Source: JAVVHH01 sp965276815 (GTDB lineage Bacteria > Pseudomonadota > Alphaproteobacteria > Acetobacterales > Acetobacteraceae). Taken from it: a DNA stretch of 64,000 bases. How positions within the stretch are numbered: position 1 is the first letter of the stretch; the number at the start of each line of letters is the position of its first letter. Shown one piece after another: positions 1 to 8,814 of this stretch. The stretch lies in the NCBI GenBank assembly GCA_965276815.1, contig CBDIBE010000011.1:744001-808000 (forward strand). The letters run 5' to 3'. Both the position numbers and the translations under genes were made by a program. The notes beneath the pieces are model-generated. The model was not told where the DNA came from, did no database searches, and saw only the letters and a program-made list of their open reading frames with translations.

Positions 1-777
1 GATAATCTGGCGGGCGCGATCGCTCAGGTCCGCACGATCCCAATCGAAGAACACGAGATAAGTGCGGGCGGCCTCGACGACCGGCGCAGGCGCCGTTGCG
101 ACTGCCGGCGGCGGAGGCGGCGCCACGTTGAAGGCGTAGCGCAACCCAAGCATCAAGTCGTGGTTGTAATCGGCCTTGGTCTTGAGACTGTAAGATGCTG
201 GGGATTCCCCATAGCTTCGACTGCCAGCCAAGGCGTAGTAGCGATACTCCGCCGTCAGTGACAGACCGACCACCCAGGGTATTGGGAAAGACAGTCCGGC
301 AATGGCCTGGTATGCAAAGCTGCCGGGATCTTCGTTACTGAAATTGACCTGCTTGGCCCAGCCATACCCTACGCCGGCGCCGATATAGGGGAAGATGTAA
401 GGGCTTCCAACGTCGAGGTCGAAAAGTGCGTTGGCCATCCCACCATACTTCTCCTCATAAATGTTGCCCGAATTGTGAACGTCGTTGCGTCGGTAATTGC
501 CCTCCACCTCCACCCGGACGCCATTGCCAAAACCCCAACCTACGCTGCCGAGTGCGGCGTATCCGGTTTCGAACGAGCTTCTGAAGTGGCTAGTGAAAAT
601 TTCGCTTCGAGCGCCGATCGGAGGTGAAGTGAGCTTGTCCTGTTGCGTCTGCATGAAGTTGGCGCCCGCGCCGGCGCCGATATACAGGCCGTTGACCGGC
701 TGCGCCGACGCACCGCGCGGCAACAGCGCCGGGGCGGCGAGCAGAGTGGCAGCCAGCAGAAGCTTACGCGACATCAT
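1..777 (-). CDS. OmpA-family outer-membrane protein (partial, C-terminus beyond window)
   Basis: The gene starts at the ATG at 777 (a second ATG follows directly at 774) and is still open at base 1, so the C-terminus lies outside the window. The first ~25 residues are a signal peptide (SRKLLLAATLLAAPALLP). A glycine-rich beta-barrel start (GLYIGAGAGANFMQ) follows, then barrel strands, a Pro/Ala/Val linker and the beginning of the OmpA peptidoglycan-binding domain (YLVFFDWDRADLSDRA). It closely resembles the gene at 945-2117 along its whole visible length, so the two are a tandem duplication. Expected role: outer-membrane porin-like anchor tying the membrane to peptidoglycan. Confidence 0.88.
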   Translation of the reverse strand, partial: MMSRKLLLAATLLAAPALLPRGASAQPVNGLYIGAGAGANFMQTQQDKLTSPPIGARSEIFTSHFRSSFETGYAALGSVGWGFGNGVRVEVEGNYRRNDVHNSGNIYEEKYGGMANALFDLDVGSPYIFPYIGAGVGYGWAKQVNFSNEDPGSFAYQAIAGLSFPIPWVVGLSLTAEYRYYALAGSRSYGESPASYSLKTKADYNHDLMLGLRYAFNVAPPPPPAVATAPAPVVEAARTYLVFFDWDRADLSDRARQII

Positions 778-860
778 CGGTCCTTTCGTCCTATGCAGCG
801 CAACGTGGGTTGGCGGCACTAGGTTAAAACTTTACGCACAGGCGAACGGCTTTACGCAGA

Positions 861-890
861 GAGGGCCGGCCCATTGCTGAACCAGCCCTC
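861..890 (-). terminator. Possible terminator after the second OmpA gene
   Basis: A 6-bp inverted repeat (gagggc / gccctc) lies between the two leftward OmpA genes, about 55 bases past the stop of the upstream one. It has no clear U-run and its inner stem is imperfect, so the call is weak. Confidence 0.25.
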
Positions 891-944
891 CCAAACACGA
901 CCTGGCCAGTCCACGTGGCCTGACCAGGGTAGAGACCGCCCTGA

Positions 945-2117
945 CTACTGCAGGATGATTTCGACGCGCCGGTTCTGCGGCTCGCGCACGCCCTGTGCCG
1001 TGGGCACGAGCGGGTTGGCTTCGCCGTAGCCGTGCGTGGCGATCGCCGCACGCGGCACGCCGTCGCGGACCAGTTCGTTCGCCACGTTGGTCGCGCGGCG
1101 GACGGAGAGACCCTGGTTATAACGCGCGGTGCCGGACAGGTCAGTGTAGCCGTTGACCAGGATCCGGGTGACCTGCACGCGGGTGGTGGCTTGCGCCGCC
1201 TCAGAGATGATCTGCCGGGCGCGATCGGTGAGATCGGCACGATCCCAGTCGAAGAACACCAGGTAGGTGCGGGCGGACTCACGCACGGGCGGCGGCGCGA
1301 CCACGGCAACCGGCGGCGGCGCCGCATTGAAGGCATAACGGACGCCAACCAAGATGCTATGGTTGTAGTCGTCATTAAACGTGATCTTCGAGCGGGTGTT
1401 GATGCCGCCGCGGGTCGGGCCGGTTGCATAAAACTGATAGTTGTATGTCCGGTCGTCGTTCATGCCCATGAACCGGTACTCGGCCGTGAGTGCCAGACCG
1501 GGAACACTGGGGATCGGGAAGGACACGCCGACAATGGCCTGGTAGGCAAACGAGCCATCCCCGTCATCTGAGCGGAACAGATTGTTGTATCCGCCCGGGA
1601 CGCCCGCGAGCGGACCGGTGTTGCCGTAGAAGTGGCCGTTGCGGTCCTGTGCCCACTGATAACCGACGCCAGCGCCGATATACGGTACGACGGGCAGGAA
1701 GCCGAGGCCGAGCAGGGAGGGGTTGAAGTCATACAGGACGTTAACCATCCCGCCATACTTCATCTCATCGCCGCCAGCACCAGAGGCAAACGCGCCTGAT
1801 CCGATCTTCTGGAACTTGTTCTGCCGGTAGCTGCCTTCGACTTCGGCCCGCAGACCGTTGCCGAAGCCGTAGCCGATGCTAGCTAGGCCGACAAACCCAT
1901 CCTGCAGCTGCGTTTTGCCGCCGATGCGGCCGGTCGAGAAAATGTTCGTGGGAACAGCCTGTTGTGTGAAGGTGCTCGATTTCAGGTTTTCATCCTGCAT
2001 AAAGTTGGCGCCAGCACCAGCCCCAACATAAAGGCCGGTAACAGGCTGCTGCGCCCTGGCGACGACGGGCGCTGCCGCCAAAATCGTCGCGGCGAGTAGC
2101 GCGCTGCGGAGCTTCAT
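945..2117 (-). CDS. OmpA-family outer-membrane protein
   Basis: 390 residues from the ATG at 2117, chosen because GAGGAGA sits just upstream and the protein then opens with a clean signal peptide (MKLRSALLAATILAAAPVVA, cleaved near RAQQ). Longer upstream starts would bury the signal. The N-terminal ~250 residues are an OmpA-like beta-barrel (GLYVGAGAGANFMQ). A Pro/Val linker (VAVVAPPPVRE) leads to a C-terminal OmpA/MotB domain with NGYTD and the NRRVEIIL ending typical of peptidoglycan binding. It is the intact paralogue of the partial gene immediately downstream. Likely an abundant structural outer-membrane protein. Confidence 0.92.
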   Translation of the reverse strand: MKLRSALLAATILAAAPVVARAQQPVTGLYVGAGAGANFMQDENLKSSTFTQQAVPTNIFSTGRIGGKTQLQDGFVGLASIGYGFGNGLRAEVEGSYRQNKFQKIGSGAFASGAGGDEMKYGGMVNVLYDFNPSLLGLGFLPVVPYIGAGVGYQWAQDRNGHFYGNTGPLAGVPGGYNNLFRSDDGDGSFAYQAIVGVSFPIPSVPGLALTAEYRFMGMNDDRTYNYQFYATGPTRGGINTRSKITFNDDYNHSILVGVRYAFNAAPPPVAVVAPPPVRESARTYLVFFDWDRADLTDRARQIISEAAQATTRVQVTRILVNGYTDLSGTARYNQGLSVRRATNVANELVRDGVPRAAIATHGYGEANPLVPTAQGVREPQNRRVEIILQ

Positions 2118-2320
2118 ACTTTCTCTCCTCATTTCAGTTCTGCGGTTGACGCAGCCGGGGGATCGGTGGTTCGGGACTCGCGCCCCCGCCTCTCGGTGGA
2201 GAGACATTACCATCATCTCCTGCAAGCGCGAGATGGGTGTGGCATTATGCGGGAAGCTTGTGACAGATCAGCAACACGACCAAGAGCAGATCGGACACAC
2301 ATACGCGTGAACTCCATTAA

Positions 2321-2653
2321 CTAAACCATCCGGGCCTCGAATGGTGGCAGCATGTCCGGCGCCGGGAACTCCACAACCCAAAGATCCGGGTCGCGTTGCA
2401 CCTGCCGTTCAATATACGCGTCGACTGTGGCCTGATCCACTACGCTCGCTCCGGTTGCGCGCATCCAAGCGACATCCCCTTCCCCTGCCCTCACCTGGGA
2501 TAAGACGCACAATCCCTCCCGGCCGCGCAAAATTATCAGCACGCCACCCGCGTCCGCATCACCGCTGCGTAGCACGGCGCCGGGCCGACCGTCGATGTCG
2601 CCCATGCGCAGCGCCATCTGCACCCAAATCTTGGCTTTGACCCGCTCGGGCAT
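2321..2653 (-). CDS. DUF1491 family protein
   Basis: 110 residues from the ATG at 2653, which has an AAGGA-type site upstream. The longer open frame would run into the divergent transporter gene. The sequence (PERVKAKIWVQMALRMGD, then GGVLIILRGREGLCVLSQVR, and a DPDLWVVEF tail) matches the small DUF1491 family found in alphaproteobacteria, at about the family's usual length. No signal peptide or membrane segment. Function unknown. It is transcribed away from the ABC transporter across a gap of about 100 bases. Confidence 0.72.
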   Translation of the reverse strand: MPERVKAKIWVQMALRMGDIDGRPGAVLRSGDADAGGVLIILRGREGLCVLSQVRAGEGDVAWMRATGASVVDQATVDAYIERQVQRDPDLWVVEFPAPDMLPPFEARMV

Positions 2654-2751
2654 CAACCCATCCTTAAGCCGTGCATGGTTCAATCCTGATCGTGGCGAAG
2701 CTGGTCCGACCGGCGCAGGATGCAACCACCAAAACTGGACGAGGTGAAATC

Positions 2752-3735
2752 ATGCTGCGGTTGATCGCCCTGGTGCTCCTCTGGGCCGCCCCGGCCTTGG
2801 CTGCCGATCGCGTCAGTTTCGGGCTGGATTGGCAGGCGGAGGCCGAGTACGGCGGCTACTACCAGGCGGTCGCAACCGGGATCTACGCCAAGCACGGTCT
2901 CGAAGTGACGATCAGGCAGGGCGGGCCACAGCTGAACCAGGCCCAGCTTCTGTTGGCCGGACGGCTCGACTTCAACCTCGCTTCCAACAGCTATCTGGCG
3001 CTTAATTTCGCGCAGGAGAACCTGCCGTTTACGGCGGTTGCCGCGATGTTCCAGAAGGATCCTTCGATCCTGCTTGCCCATCCCGGCCAGGGCAACGACA
3101 ATTTCTCGGCGTTGCGCGGCAAGCCGATCATGATCGGGTCCGATACCAGGGTCGGCTGGTGGAACTTCTTGCGCGCCAAGTTCGGCTACACCGATTCGCA
3201 GATCCGGCCCTACACATTCAATCTCGCGCCGTTCCTGGCCGATAAGGCCGCCATCCAGCAGGGCTATCTCGGCTCCGAACCGTACGCGATCAAGCAGGAG
3301 GCCGGCTTCGATCCGGTGATCATGCTGCTCGCCGATGCCGGCTTCAGCGGCTACGGCAGCCTGATCACTACGAGCGACAAGCTGATCCAAACGAATCCGG
3401 ACCTGGTGCAGCGCTTCCTCGATGCCTCGATCGAAGGTTGGTACTCTTACCTCTATGGCGACCCGGCGCCGGCGAACAAACTGATCAAGGCGGATAATCC
3501 GGAGATGACGGATGGGCTGCTGGCGTATGGGCGCCGGGTCCTGCGCGAGCGGGGCATCGTCGATTCCGGCGACTCGCTCAAGCTCGGGATCGGCGCGATG
3601 ACCGATGCCCGCTGGCAGGATTTCTTCCAGTCGATGCAGTCGCAAGGGCTGTACAAGGCCGATCTGGATTGGCACAAGGCATTCACGTCCCGGTTCGTCG
3701 ACAAGGGCGCCGGGATGCAAATGCGACCGCACTGA
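2752..3735 (+). CDS. ABC transporter substrate-binding protein (NMT1/THI5-like, NitT/TauT class)
   Basis: 327 residues from the ATG at 2752, preceded by GAGGTGA. The signal peptide is MLRLIALVLLWAAPALAA. The mature start (VSFGLDWQAEAEYGGYY, then GIYAKHGLEVTIRQGG) is the THI5/SsuA/NitT fold opening that in ThiY-type proteins binds pyrimidine precursors. The yeast THI5-type CCCFC motif is absent, so this is not a synthase. The downstream ATPase and permease complete an importer. The ligand could be a pyrimidine, an alkylsulfonate or another small anion; the sequence does not decide, and no metabolic gene adjoins. Confidence 0.85.
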   Translation: MLRLIALVLLWAAPALAADRVSFGLDWQAEAEYGGYYQAVATGIYAKHGLEVTIRQGGPQLNQAQLLLAGRLDFNLASNSYLALNFAQENLPFTAVAAMFQKDPSILLAHPGQGNDNFSALRGKPIMIGSDTRVGWWNFLRAKFGYTDSQIRPYTFNLAPFLADKAAIQQGYLGSEPYAIKQEAGFDPVIMLLADAGFSGYGSLITTSDKLIQTNPDLVQRFLDASIEGWYSYLYGDPAPANKLIKADNPEMTDGLLAYGRRVLRERGIVDSGDSLKLGIGAMTDARWQDFFQSMQSQGLYKADLDWHKAFTSRFVDKGAGMQMRPH

Positions 3736-3739
3736 GGCC

Positions 3740-4468
3740 GTGCTGCGAGTTGAGGACGCGGGAAAGCGCTTTGCCAATGGCACGGTGGCGCTGGAAGCCG
3801 TGTCGTTGCAGATCGAGCCAGGCGATTTCGTCGCGCTGCTCGGTCCGTCCGGCTGCGGCAAGTCAACGCTGCTCCGATTGATTGCGGGGCTCGAGCAGCC
3901 GAGCAGCGGACGGATTATTTGGGATTCGGCGCCGGGCGATATCGGCTTCGTCTTCCAGGACGCGACCTTGCTGCCTTGGGCGACCGCGGTGGAAAATGTG
4001 CGCCTGCCCCTGCGGCTGCGCGGGCGAGATGCGGCGCAATCGCGGGCGCAAGCGACCGCGGCGCTGGCGAGGGTCGGTCTGGCGGGGTTCGAGCAGGCTC
4101 GGCCAAGGCAGCTCTCGGGCGGCATGCGGATGCGGGTGTCACTCGCGCGAAGCCTGGTGGGCGCGCCCGAACTGCTGCTGATGGACGAGCCATTTGCGGC
4201 GCTGGACGAGTTCACGCGGCACGCCTTGCAGGAAGATTTGCGGCGGCTCTGGGCGAGCGCGGGGTGCAGCATCGTCTTCGTCACGCACTCAATCTACGAG
4301 GCGGCATATCTGGCGCGGCGGATCGTGGTGATGTCGCCACGTCCGGGCCGGATCGCCGGTGAGATTGCCTCGACCTTGGGCGAAACCGGCGACCGAAGGC
4401 TCGACCCGGCCTATGCCGCACTGGTCGCCGAGATCACTTCCAGCTTGCGCAGGGCGCATGCCGCATGA
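3740..4468 (+). CDS. ABC transporter ATP-binding protein (NitT/TauT class)
   Basis: 242 residues from a GTG at 3740, four bases after the binding-protein stop. Upstream in-frame codons overlap that gene and read as non-ABC sequence. Walker A GPSGCGKST is near residue 35, the Q-loop near FVFQDATLLPW, the signature LSGGMRMRVSLARS near 125, and Walker B LLLMDEPFAALDE near 148, followed by the H-loop (FVTHSIYEA). The closest family pattern is the SsuB/TauB/ThiZ group. Its stop overlaps the permease start by 4 bases (ATGA), so the two are translationally coupled. Confidence 0.93.
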   Translation: MLRVEDAGKRFANGTVALEAVSLQIEPGDFVALLGPSGCGKSTLLRLIAGLEQPSSGRIIWDSAPGDIGFVFQDATLLPWATAVENVRLPLRLRGRDAAQSRAQATAALARVGLAGFEQARPRQLSGGMRMRVSLARSLVGAPELLLMDEPFAALDEFTRHALQEDLRRLWASAGCSIVFVTHSIYEAAYLARRIVVMSPRPGRIAGEIASTLGETGDRRLDPAYAALVAEITSSLRRAHAA

Positions 4469-5214
4469 GGTTTGCGCCGGCGGCGTTCGGGGTCTTGACA
4501 CTTGTCCTGTGGGAAGTGGCCGTCAGGGCGTTCGCCGTGCCTCCATATATACTGCCAGGGCCGGTCGCGATCATCGGCGCCTTCATGGCCGACCCGGCGC
4601 TGCTGCTGGGTTCACTCGCCTCGACGCTGCTGGTCACCGCCGCGGCGCTGGTCGCGAGTTGCGTGCTCGCGGTTGGGGCGGCCGGGCTGATGGCGGCGAG
4701 CGTCTGGGCGCGGGCGGCAGTCTTGCCCTGGGCGGTGGTGCTGCAAGTGACGCCGATCGTGGCGATCGCGCCGCTGATCATCATCTGGGTCGGCGACCCG
4801 TTCATCTCGCTGGTCGTCTGCGCGACCATCGTCGCGTTCTTCCCGGTGTTCTCCAACACGGCCGCCGGTCTCGCCGCGGCGCCGCCGGAGCTGCTCGACC
4901 TGTTTCGGTTGAACGGGGCCGGACGCTGGCAGACGCTGACGCTGTTGCGGCTGCCCTCGGCCCTACCCTATTTCCTCGCCGGCCTGCGGGTATCGGGCGG
5001 GCTCGCGCTGGTGGGCGCCGTGGTTGCCGAGTTCGTGGCCGGGTCGGGCGGGTTCGCCTCCGGCCTGGCCTACCGTATTCTCGAAGCAGGCTATCGGCTG
5101 CAGATCCCCCGCATGTTTGCGGCCTTGGTCCTACTGTCGGTGGCGGGCATCGCCATTAACTTCCTGCTCGGCGCGCTCGAGGCTTGGCTGTTGCGGCGGC
5201 GCGGGGCTGCTTGA
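4465..5214 (+). CDS. ABC transporter permease (SsuC/ThiX-like)
   Basis: 249 residues with about six hydrophobic segments. The cytoplasmic coupling loop reads PELLDLFRLNGAGRWQTLTLLRLPSALPYF, here cut into its known EAA-type elements: the small-residue turn NGA and the RLPSALP end. Starts at the ATG overlapping the ATPase stop. It forms the channel of the three-gene importer, with the binding protein in the periplasm and the ATPase in the cytoplasm. Confidence 0.92.
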   Translation: MRFAPAAFGVLTLVLWEVAVRAFAVPPYILPGPVAIIGAFMADPALLLGSLASTLLVTAAALVASCVLAVGAAGLMAASVWARAAVLPWAVVLQVTPIVAIAPLIIIWVGDPFISLVVCATIVAFFPVFSNTAAGLAAAPPELLDLFRLNGAGRWQTLTLLRLPSALPYFLAGLRVSGGLALVGAVVAEFVAGSGGFASGLAYRILEAGYRLQIPRMFAALVLLSVAGIAINFLLGALEAWLLRRRGAA

Positions 5215-5262
5215 ACCGTGACGGAGGCACTGCCAATAAGGGCCGCCACGACGAGGATGCCG

Positions 5263-5469
5263 ATGCCCGACCCGAAACGCATGACCGACGCCCAACGCAC
5301 TTACGAAGCCAAGCGCGCCGCCAAGGCGGGCAAGTCGCTGGACAGCTGGCTCGAACAGAAGCGAAAGCGCCAGGACGAGGAGGCCAAGGCAGCCGCCGTG
5401 ACACCGGCAGCGGCAAAGAAGCCCGGCCTGCTCAAGCGGCTGATCGATCGGGCGCACAAGCCGCTATAA
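5263..5469 (+). CDS. Small basic hypothetical protein
   Basis: 68 residues from the ATG at 5263, favoured because GAGG ends six bases upstream. An ATG at 5257 and a GTG at 5218 are alternatives. The chain is highly charged and predicted helical (YEAKRAAKAGKSLDSWLEQK, then KRQDEEAKAAA) and ends in a basic segment (LLKRLIDRAHKPL). No signal peptide or membrane segment. I do not recognise a family. It follows the permease closely and may be co-transcribed with it. Confidence 0.5.
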   Translation: MPDPKRMTDAQRTYEAKRAAKAGKSLDSWLEQKRKRQDEEAKAAAVTPAAAKKPGLLKRLIDRAHKPL

Positions 5470-5589
5470 GGGGTCGGCGGCCGCGCCCGGGGCCCACGGG
5501 CTCGCCACGCCAACCGGCCACGGTCGTCTCTCTTTCTTCCAAGCCCGTTTCGGTGCATTATTACGGCAAGCTTGGGGATTGCTTAAGCC

Positions 5590-6102
5590 ATGCAATTTGT
5601 TACGATCAGGCGACGGACTGTCCGTTCCGCCCTATTTTTAGCATCTGCCGCCACGCTTACTCTTCTCGCCGGCTGCTCCTCACCGCCTCCGCCACCGCCG
5701 CCGACCGTTGTGAACCTTACCCTGACGACGAGTGCGGACGCGAACCCGACCGCCTCCGGCCAAGGGGCGCCGCTGGTCGTGCGGGTGTATCAACTCGCCT
5801 CCTCGGCCGGGTTCGAGAATGCGGAATTCTTCCGTCTCTATAATCAGGACAGTGCCACGCTCGGCAACGACCTGCTCAAAAAGGACGAGTATTTGTTGCC
5901 GCCCGGCACCTCGAAGACGGTCAAGCTGGAGCCGTCCGCTTCGGTCAAGGCGATCGGGATGTTCGCCGCCTATCGCGACTTCCGCAACGCCACTTGGCGC
6001 GGCACGGCCGATGTGCCCGCCAACAAGACGACCGACGTTACGGTGGCGGCGGACGCCAAAGGGATCAGCGTTAAGGCCGCGCCGGCGGCGCCGGCAAGCT
6101 AA
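5590..6102 (+). CDS. tssJ: Type VI secretion lipoprotein TssJ
   Basis: 170 residues. A basic start and hydrophobic stretch end in the lipobox LLAGC, with lipidated Cys29, followed by a proline run. The rest is a beta-sandwich-type chain with the TssJ pattern LVVRVYQLASSAGFENAEFF and a YRDFRNATWRG segment. TssJ (SciN) sits in the outer membrane and holds TssM. Its stop abuts the tssK start with no gap, making this the first gene of the T6SS operon. The 120 bases upstream show no promoter I can assign. Confidence 0.9.
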   Translation: MQFVTIRRRTVRSALFLASAATLTLLAGCSSPPPPPPPTVVNLTLTTSADANPTASGQGAPLVVRVYQLASSAGFENAEFFRLYNQDSATLGNDLLKKDEYLLPPGTSKTVKLEPSASVKAIGMFAAYRDFRNATWRGTADVPANKTTDVTVAADAKGISVKAAPAAPAS

Positions 6103-7440
6103 ATGGGCTGGGAAAACAAAGTCGTCTGGGCCGAGGGGTTGTTCCTGCAGCCGCAGCATTTGCAGCAACAGGAGCGTTATCTGGAGCGGCTGATCCGGGC
6201 GAGCACGTCCGGACTGTCGCCATTCACCTATGGGCTGAGCCAACTGGAAATCGACACCGCCCTGCTGACGCTGGGCAAATTCGCGCTCCGGTCGGCGTCC
6301 GGCCTTCTGCCGGACGGCACCCCGTTCACCATTCCCGGCGACGTCGATCATCCCGAACCGATCGATCTGCCGGAGACGCTGCGCAACGCGACGATCTACC
6401 TCATGCTCCCGGCGCGGCAGCCCGGCGCGCTCGAGACCGCGCCAGCCGAGCGGATGGAAACCGCCGCCCGCTTCACCGTTGCCGAGCACGAGGCGACCGA
6501 TACCAATTCCGGCTACCAATCCGTGGCGACGGTGCCGATCGGCAAATTGCGGCTGCGCTACGCGATGGAGGCCGACAATCGATCCGGCTTCGTCGCCCTC
6601 GGCCTCGCGCGGGTGATCGAAGTGCGCGCGGACCGCTCCGTCATGCTTGAGGAAGGCTATATTCCGCCGGTCCTGGTGTGCAGCGCGTCGGGCCTGCTGA
6701 GCAGCTTCGTCTCGGAGCTGGAAGGGCTTATGCATCAGCGGGCGGAAACGCTCGCCGGCCGGGTCTCGGAGGTGGCGACGCGCGGCGCGGCCGAGATTGG
6801 CGACTACCTGCTGCTGCAGGTGTGCAATCGTTACGAGCCGGTGCTGGCGCATTTGGCAGCCACGATCGGCCAGGCGCATCCGGAATCGCTGTATCGGCTG
6901 CTGCTGAGCCTGGCGGGTGACCTGGCGACGTTCACCGCGACCGGCAAGCGGCCGCCAGCGTTCCCGCCCTACCGGCATGACGACCTGTATGCGACGTTCC
7001 GCCCGGTGATCGCGGCGCTGCGCGAGTATCTGTCGACGGTTACCTACCAGACCGCGGTGCCGATCCCGCTGCAGGAACGGAGGTTCGGCATCAAGGTGGG
7101 CCCGATCGTCGACCGCAGCCTGGTCACGGACGCGACCTGGGTGCTGGCGGTGAAGGCGCAAATCCCGGCCGAGACGCTGCGCCGCAGCCTGCCGAACCAG
7201 ACCAAGATCGGACCGGTCGAGCAGATCCGCGAGCTGATCAACGTGGCGCTACCGGGCATTCCGATCCGCGCGTTGCCGGTCGCGCCACGGCAATTGCCCT
7301 ATTACGCTGGAACATCCTATTTCGAACTTGACCGCAGCAGTCCATACTGGGCGGCGCTTGCGCGGTCGGGGGGCGTCGCGATTCAAGTCGCCGGCGACGT
7401 GCCTGGACTCGAAATAGAATGCTGGGCGATCCGGGGGTGA
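6103..7440 (+). CDS. tssK: Type VI secretion baseplate protein TssK
   Basis: 445 residues, the family's usual length. The N-terminus VVWAEGLFLQPQHLQQQERY is the TssK hallmark. The family-typical C-terminal head follows (KVGPIVDRSLV, then LPYYAGTSYFELDR and a GLEIECWAIRG end). TssK trimers join the baseplate to the TssJLM membrane complex. It begins on the base after the tssJ stop and ends three bases before tssL, so the three are one transcription unit. Confidence 0.96.
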   Translation: MGWENKVVWAEGLFLQPQHLQQQERYLERLIRASTSGLSPFTYGLSQLEIDTALLTLGKFALRSASGLLPDGTPFTIPGDVDHPEPIDLPETLRNATIYLMLPARQPGALETAPAERMETAARFTVAEHEATDTNSGYQSVATVPIGKLRLRYAMEADNRSGFVALGLARVIEVRADRSVMLEEGYIPPVLVCSASGLLSSFVSELEGLMHQRAETLAGRVSEVATRGAAEIGDYLLLQVCNRYEPVLAHLAATIGQAHPESLYRLLLSLAGDLATFTATGKRPPAFPPYRHDDLYATFRPVIAALREYLSTVTYQTAVPIPLQERRFGIKVGPIVDRSLVTDATWVLAVKAQIPAETLRRSLPNQTKIGPVEQIRELINVALPGIPIRALPVAPRQLPYYAGTSYFELDRSSPYWAALARSGGVAIQVAGDVPGLEIECWAIRG

Positions 7441-7443
7441 CGC

Positions 7444-8805
7444 ATGCCGAGTGATCCCTTTGCCGAGCCGTCGGACGGCGAAGGCACCATCATCCGCCCC
7501 CGCCCGTCGGGTGCTGCGGCCGAACCGGTCCGCGCCGAGCCCACGCCGTCGCGCACGGCGCAGATCCGGCCGGTCCCGAAAATCGGCATCAACCCGCTGG
7601 TCGCGGCCGCCTCGCCGGTGCTGGCCGCCGCGATCCGGGTCGCGTCCGGCCGCAGCCAGCCGCCGGACCCTGACCGGCTACGCGCCGCCATGGTCCGCGC
7701 CATCCGCGGCTTCGAGACCGAAGCGCTCGCCACCGGGTTGGACACGCGCTCGCTGCGCGCCGCCCGCTATGCGCTCTGTGCCACGGTCGACGACATCGTG
7801 CTCAGCACGCCCTGGGGCAGCTCGTCGTCCTGGACGCAGCAGAGTCTGACGTCCGTGTTCCACAACGAGGTGATCGGCGGCGAGCGGTTCTTCGACATTC
7901 TCGAGCAGATGCAGCAAGATCTCGGGCGGCATTCGCCAGTGGTCGAGCTGATGTATCTGTGCACCTCGCTCGGCTTCGAAGGCCGCTACCGGGTCATGCC
8001 GCGGGGCGTGGCCGCATTGACCGAGCTGCGCGACGGTGTGTATCGGACGCTGCGGCAACGCCGGGGCGACTGGGAACGCGACCTGTCGCCGCACTGGAAG
8101 GGCATCGCCGCGGGCATGCGCTCTCTGGCCAACCGGATCCCGCTCTGGGCCATTGCGCTGGCGACACTGATCCTCGCCGTGCTGATGTTCCTTTGGTTCA
8201 CCTTCATGCTCGCCGGCATGTCCGATGCGGCATTCTCGGAATTGAGCACCATTCCGCCAAAAGAGCCGATGCAGATCGCCCATGTCAGGCCGCCCGGCGC
8301 TCCCGCCGCGCCCGCGCCAGCAACGCCGGCAGCGGCTCCGACGCCGGCGCCGCCCTCCGATCTGGGCAAGCGGCTGCATCAGTTCCTCGAGCCCGAAATC
8401 CGCGCCGGGCTGGTCCAGGTGTTCGAGGACGGCCAGGCGGTCACGGTACGGTTGACCAACCGGAACATGTTCGGCTCGGGCGAGGCGACGCTCGGCGCCA
8501 GCTACCTGCCGCTGATCGGCCGGATCGGCGAGGCGATCCAGGAAGAAAAGGGCAACGTGCTGATCAACGGCTACACCGACAACCAGAAGATCCGCACGCC
8601 GCGCTTCCCCTCCAATTTCGAGCTGTCGCAGGCGCGGGCGGACGCGGTCGCTTCCGTGCTGCGCGCGAAACTCTCGGATCCGAACCGGGTGCAGGCGAAA
8701 GGACGCGGCGAAGCCGACCCGATCGCCAGCAATGCGACGCCGGACGGCCGCCAGCAGAACCGGCGCACGGAGATCGTGCTCGTGCGCCCCTCGGACCAGC
8801 CTTGA
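7444..8805 (+). CDS. tssL: Type VI secretion membrane protein TssL with C-terminal OmpA domain
   Basis: 453 residues. The N-terminal DotU-like domain (residues ~60-215) has the helical signature ARYALCATVDDIVLSTPWG and LTSVFHNEVIGGERFFDIL. One transmembrane helix is near 232-257 (WAIALATLILAVLMFLWF). A Pro/Ala periplasmic linker leads to an OmpA/MotB domain (~330-453; INGYTDN, then QNRRTEIVL). This is the extended TssL form that carries its own peptidoglycan-binding module, so no separate TagL is needed. Encoded between tssK and tssM with gaps under 10 bases. Confidence 0.95.
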   Translation: MPSDPFAEPSDGEGTIIRPRPSGAAAEPVRAEPTPSRTAQIRPVPKIGINPLVAAASPVLAAAIRVASGRSQPPDPDRLRAAMVRAIRGFETEALATGLDTRSLRAARYALCATVDDIVLSTPWGSSSSWTQQSLTSVFHNEVIGGERFFDILEQMQQDLGRHSPVVELMYLCTSLGFEGRYRVMPRGVAALTELRDGVYRTLRQRRGDWERDLSPHWKGIAAGMRSLANRIPLWAIALATLILAVLMFLWFTFMLAGMSDAAFSELSTIPPKEPMQIAHVRPPGAPAAPAPATPAAAPTPAPPSDLGKRLHQFLEPEIRAGLVQVFEDGQAVTVRLTNRNMFGSGEATLGASYLPLIGRIGEAIQEEKGNVLINGYTDNQKIRTPRFPSNFELSQARADAVASVLRAKLSDPNRVQAKGRGEADPIASNATPDGRQQNRRTEIVLVRPSDQP

Positions 8806-8814
8806 GGCACTGAC

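Noticed and set aside
5470..5589. Possible sigma-54 promoter for the T6SS operon
   Set aside because: No GG/GC pair at the right 10-base spacing could be found; the gap holds nothing I can assign.
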